From assembly GCA_937927945.1 (NCBI GenBank), contig CALEYW010000005.1:1-17144 (forward strand): a stretch of DNA of 17,144 nucleotides, in the 5' to 3' direction. Below, piece by piece: positions 15,078-17,144 of the stretch. How positions within the stretch are numbered: position 1 is the first letter of the stretch; the number at the start of each line of letters is the position of its first letter. Below the pieces are notes generated by a model. That model made no database searches. It was given only the letters and a program-made list of their open reading frames with translations, and was not told the DNA's origin. Position numbers and translations under genes: made by a program. This DNA comes from an uncultured candidate division WPS-2 bacterium (GTDB lineage: Bacteria > Vulcanimicrobiota > Vulcanimicrobiia > Vulcanimicrobiales > Vulcanimicrobiaceae).

Positions 15078-15180
15078 CTGACTGCGGCACCGAAGTTGCG
15101 TTCAACCAGAGCCGGCTTCAACCCAGAACGGGCGTCCACCGAGATTGTAACCTATAGAGTCGGATTAGCCATTCTCGCCC
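15078..15180 (-). promoter_or_regulatory. Probable CRISPR leader with repeat debris
   Basis: This is the stretch upstream of the intact array end when the array is read on the minus strand. The part at 15141-15175 is visibly richer in A and T than the surroundings and offers a TACAAT -10 candidate on the minus strand (15144-15149), without a convincing -35. Nearer the array, two repeat-like starts occur: TTCAAC..GAGCCG (15101-15114) and GCTTCAAC (15115-15122). Confidence 0.45.
15115..15130 (-). repeat. Truncated CRISPR repeat remnant at the array period
   Basis: GCTTCAAC at 15115-15122 matches the first eight bases of the repeat and begins 73 bases after the start of the last full repeat, exactly the array spacing (it would leave a 37-nt spacer, 15078-15114). 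The following bases (CCAGAACGG) no longer match the palindrome. It may be a worn terminal repeat or a leader sequence that resembles the repeat end. Confidence 0.5.
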
Positions 15181-15455
15181 CGTTATGCGCCTTCAGGATG
15201 CCACACAGGTGGCATTGCCCTATAGCAGTACAGGCCCTCGCTTGCCGATCACTTACCGAGCGATTGCTTTAGCCCGGTTCTCAGGATTCGCCCCAGGCGG
15301 CCGCCCCTTGGCGATCGGCTCTTTTGAAGCAGTATGCGTTCGAGGGCTCGCGGCGGCGCATCACCCCTCCGCAAGTGGCTCCCTCGCTGGACGGCTCGCA
15401 CCCCTCGCTCCCGTGCGTCGTTATCCGGGCAGGCGTGGTGTAGAATCGATAGACG
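15181..15455. other. Non-coding stretch between CRISPR leader and DUF29 gene
   Basis: I see no convincing gene on either strand. A small hairpin occurs at 15198-15215 (ATGCCAC, loop ACAG, GTGGCAT) without a following T run. A TAGAAT -10-like element lies at 15441-15446, 9 bases before the ATG of the next gene. The remaining open frames here have no recognisable motifs. Confidence 0.5.
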
Positions 15456-15917
15456 ATGCGACAACGGGTCAACCAAAGGTCCGCCCCCTACGAAGACGAC
15501 TTCGACCGTTGGGCTGAGGAACAGGAAGCTGCGGTTCGTGAGCATCGCTGGGCCGATCTCGACGTCGAGAATCTCTGCGACGAGATCGGCGAATTGAGTC
15601 GCTCAGCTCGCCGCCAGCTCCGGTTTCGCCTCGCCACCTTGCTTGCACATTTGCTAAAACGGACGCATCAGCGAGACCGCACGAGCCGCTCCTGGGACAT
15701 CACGATACGGGAACAGGCGCTTCAGGTAAGCGATCTGCTTCAAGAGTCTCCGTCGCTCGGTGCGCGGATGGCCGAACTCACGGAACAGGCCTACCGTCTT
15801 GCGCGCCTGCAAGCCGCGCGAGAGACCGACCTGCCCCTCGAGACCTTCCCGAACAGCATGGACACTGAGACGAGCGCCGCACTCGACCATGCGTTACGTC
15901 ACAGCGAATCCAACTGA
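15456..15917 (+). CDS. DUF29 domain protein
   Basis: The protein has 153 residues and matches the DUF29 pattern throughout: PYEDDFDRWAEEQEAAVREH at the N-terminus, DLDVENLCDEIGELSRSARR, LRFRLATLLAHLLKRTHQ, SRSWDITIREQALQV, and a C-terminal ESPSLGARMAELTEQAY followed by ARETDLPLETFP. It is mainly helical. The biochemical role of DUF29 is unknown; the family is frequent in cyanobacteria and proteobacteria, often in several copies and near mobile or defence regions. A TAGAAT box ends 9 bases before the ATG and no ribosome-binding site is present, so the message may be leaderless. It sits 0.4 kb from the CRISPR array; a link is not shown. Confidence 0.88.
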   Translation: MRQRVNQRSAPYEDDFDRWAEEQEAAVREHRWADLDVENLCDEIGELSRSARRQLRFRLATLLAHLLKRTHQRDRTSRSWDITIREQALQVSDLLQESPSLGARMAELTEQAYRLARLQAARETDLPLETFPNSMDTETSAALDHALRHSESN

Positions 15918-16074
15918 ACGAGTCAACGCGAGAGCGATTGCTTGCCCCTTTGTTGTGACGCGCGTCCCATGCACTCCGCAACGACGCAGGAAACGCGCAG
16001 AAACGCTCGCGCGCAGTGTGCCAAAATGTTTGCCGCCCGCACTAGCCGGAAAGGAGCGTTCTCGGTACTACGCT

Positions 16075-16079
16075 GGAGG
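16075..16079 (+). promoter_or_regulatory. Ribosome-binding site of the glycine-zipper stress protein
   Basis: GGAGG lies 5 bases before the ATG at 16085, confirming that start. Confidence 0.75.
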
Positions 16080-16084
16080 CAACA

Positions 16085-16606
16085 ATGGCGACCTACGACT
16101 ATTTCGAATTTGGTATCTTCGATGATCGCGACTCCGCCGAGGCGGCGGTGAACAGGCTGCACGGGCTCGGCTATCGGCCGGACGATATCGGCGTCATGAT
16201 GAGCGACAAGACGGCCGCTCGCGAATTCGCTCACGAGACCGGCAGCAAGGTTGCAAAAGGTGCCGCGACCGGCGCCGCCATCGGCGGCGGGCTCGGCGCC
16301 ATCATCGCCGGGCTGACGGCCACCGGGAGCGTCGCGACGATCGTCGGGACCGGCGGCGCGGCGGCACCGATCGTGGCCGGACCGCTGGCAGCAGCGCTCG
16401 CCGGCCTGGGCGTCGGCGGCGCGGCCGGCGGTATCCTGGGGGCCCTGGTCGGCGCCGGGGTCCCCGAGCATCGCGCAAAGGAGTATCGAGACCGCCTCGA
16501 GCGGGGCAGCATCCTGCTCGGTGTCCGGCCGAGGGCGGATGATCGCGAGCTCGTGCGCGACGTCTTGGGAGACGACGACGAACCCACGCGGCACTCGCGG
16601 AACTAA
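16085..16606 (+). CDS. General-stress-type protein with glycine zipper (YflT-like N-terminus)
   Basis: The protein has 173 residues. The N-terminus EFGIFDDRDSAEAAVNRLHG then LGYRPDDIGVMMSD resembles the YflT/general stress protein 17M module, a small alpha/beta domain. Residues about 58-125 are a long glycine/alanine-rich hydrophobic region with regular small-residue spacing (GAAIGGGLGAIIAG, GVGGAAGGILGALVGAGVP), a glycine zipper that could insert in or pack on membranes. The C-terminus (EHRAKEYRDRLERGSILLGV, then ADDRELVRDVLGDDDE) forms a second charged alpha/beta segment. Such proteins are usually stress-induced and of unknown mechanism. It has its own ribosome-binding site and a strong terminator 9 bases after the stop, so it is probably a single-gene unit. 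Confidence 0.8.
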   Translation: MATYDYFEFGIFDDRDSAEAAVNRLHGLGYRPDDIGVMMSDKTAAREFAHETGSKVAKGAATGAAIGGGLGAIIAGLTATGSVATIVGTGGAAAPIVAGPLAAALAGLGVGGAAGGILGALVGAGVPEHRAKEYRDRLERGSILLGVRPRADDRELVRDVLGDDDEPTRHSRN

Positions 16607-16615
16607 ATGGACACG

Positions 16616-16642
16616 AAGGGCCGGACGCATGTCCGGCCCTTT
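16616..16642 (+). terminator. Rho-independent terminator after the stress protein
   Basis: An 11-bp perfect stem (AAGGGCCGGAC, 16616-16626, with GTCCGGCCCTT, 16631-16641) surrounds a GCAT loop, and the right arm runs into TTTT. It begins 9 bases after the stop codon. The stem is nearly symmetric and could also act on the opposite strand. Confidence 0.88.
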
Positions 16643-16661
16643 TCGCGCCGAACACTCCAGC

Positions 16662-17006
16662 GTGAACCCGCGTTTGGTGAACTTGCTCTCGAGCTTCATC
16701 CGCGGTTCGAGCGACTATGCGCTCGCGCGGCTTGAATTCGCGATGGGTTCGCTCAGCCGGCCGGCGCCGCCGGTGCTGGACCGCCTCCCCGACGCGTCGG
16801 CGGCGACGCTGGCCGAGCGCTGGGACGCCGTCGAAGAGCAGCTGGCCGCCGCGGTAACGTACGTGAGGGCGGTGGAAGCGGGCTCCGGTCCGGAGCTGCG
16901 AGCCGATCCCGCGTTTCGCCGGCTCCGCCGCACGGTCCGCGAGCTCGACCAATACGCACGCGCGCTGCGCTGGGTCCTGACCGTCCATGGCGGCGATCTC
17001 CCGTAG
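16662..17006 (+). CDS. Unrecognised small helical protein
   Basis: The frame gives 114 residues from a GTG at 16662. An ATG at 16629 is in frame but lies inside the terminator hairpin, so a message starting after the terminator would not include it; another GTG is at 16677. The sequence is rich in Ala, Arg, Leu and Glu, with SSFIRGSSDYALARLEFAMG near the start, a proline break, then ERWDAVEEQLAAAVTYVRAV and FRRLRRTVRELDQYARALRW, suggesting two or three amphipathic helices. No family is recognised. Codon use and the third-base pattern in the duplicated copy downstream support real coding. The last 117 bases before its final codons are repeated 157 bases further on. Confidence 0.55.
   Translation: MNPRLVNLLSSFIRGSSDYALARLEFAMGSLSRPAPPVLDRLPDASAATLAERWDAVEEQLAAAVTYVRAVEAGSGPELRADPAFRRLRRTVRELDQYARALRWVLTVHGGDLP
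16871..16987 (+). repeat. Copy 1 of a 117-base direct repeat
   Basis: This segment inside the small helical protein gene is repeated at 17028-17144 with about nine mismatches, all in the first 65 bases. The last 50 or so bases are identical. It encodes VEAGSGPELRADPAFRRLRR and the following RELDQYARALRWVLTV. Confidence 0.9.
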
Positions 17007-17019
17007 CGAAGCCGGGTGT

Positions 17020-17144
17020 GTGAAACAGGTGGAAGCCGCGTCCGGTACGGAGCTACGAGCCGATCCCGCTTTCCGCCGGCTGCGCCGCTCGGTCCGCGAG
17101 CTCGACCAATACGCACGCGCGCTGCGCTGGGTCCTGACCGTCCA
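17020..17144 (+). CDS. Partial second copy of the small helical protein C-terminus, cut by the window edge
   Basis: An in-frame GTG at 17020 begins VKQVEAASGTELRADPAFRR and continues, as in copy 1, to the end of the window. Compared with copy 1, the differences are mostly third-position or conservative (Gly to Ala, Pro to Thr, Thr to Ser), which suggests that the duplicate has been read as protein. The N-terminal half of the parent gene is missing upstream, and the previous stop codon lies only 13 bases before the GTG. It may be a truncated paralogue or a decaying duplication; what follows is outside the window. No clear ribosome-binding site is seen. Confidence 0.4.
   Translation, partial: MKQVEAASGTELRADPAFRRLRRSVRELDQYARALRWVLTV

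Noticed and set aside
15198..15215. A 7-bp hairpin (ATGCCAC/GTGGCAT) as a terminator
   Set aside because: The stem is short and no T run follows on either strand.
14568..15272. Long open frames across the CRISPR array encoding repeated arginine-rich or serine/alanine-rich peptides
   Set aside because: All three plus-strand frames are open because the repeats and spacers lack stops; the repeated peptide simply translates the CRISPR repeat. No start signal or family match is present.
15249..15545. A 98-residue minus-strand frame upstream of and overlapping the DUF29 start
   Set aside because: No family resemblance or ribosome-binding site, and it overlaps the start of a recognised gene.

Overview
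This is a GC-rich, densely packed bacterial stretch. Genes are tightly coupled (repeated 4-nt ATGA or GTGA stop/start overlaps), GTG starts are frequent, and one or two promoters look leaderless. The lineage cannot be fixed from sequence alone. GC content, gene style and the glycolate/glycerate gene set would suit a soil-type phylum such as Candidatus Eremiobacterota, an actinobacterium or a proteobacterium. That is a weak inference; no search was run.

Layout. (1) 1-3090, minus strand: a thiamine thiazole operon read right to left. It holds a decayed alpha/beta-hydrolase, thiO, thiS, thiG and a single-domain rhodanese, nearly all joined by 4-nt overlaps. (2) 3151-3656, minus: a toxin-antitoxin pair in which the BrnT-like toxin has a one-base frameshift and the antitoxin is intact. 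(3) 3663-6153, minus: electron-transfer flavoprotein:ubiquinone oxidoreductase and an M14 metallo-carboxypeptidase/deacylase. (4) 6194-10858, minus: glcF, glcE, glcD and a GntR/FCD regulator, forming a glycolate oxidase operon. (5) 10859-10989: a divergent control region with a perfect 15-bp palindrome and a leader hairpin. (6) 10990-12662, plus: hydroxypyruvate isomerase and tartronate semialdehyde reductase, coupled by an ATGA overlap. (7) 12641-14362, minus: an IlvD/Edd-family dehydratase of the sugar-acid type, converging on the reductase with a 22-nt overlap. (8) 14463-15077: a CRISPR array of nine 36-nt repeats (the leftmost has 37 nt) with no cas gene in the window, followed by a probable leader with repeat debris. 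(9) 15456-17144, plus: a DUF29 protein, a glycine-zipper stress protein with a strong terminator, and an unrecognised small protein whose 3' half is partly duplicated at the window edge.

Functional picture. GlcDEF oxidises glycolate to glyoxylate. Hyi and GlxR act on hydroxypyruvate and tartronate semialdehyde to make glycerate. The two arms diverge from one intergenic region carrying a GntR-type operator candidate, so they look like one regulon for C2 use or 2-phosphoglycolate salvage. Glyoxylate carboligase and glycerate kinase, which would complete the route, are not in the window. The thi operon supplies the sulfur carrier (ThiS), the glycine-derived imine (ThiO), the thiazole synthase (ThiG) and possibly a sulfur donor (rhodanese).

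The features most worth a second look are the cas-less CRISPR array with a repeat remnant at the exact array period beyond its intact end, the disabled toxin beside an intact antitoxin, the C2 operator, and the partial gene duplication at the right edge.
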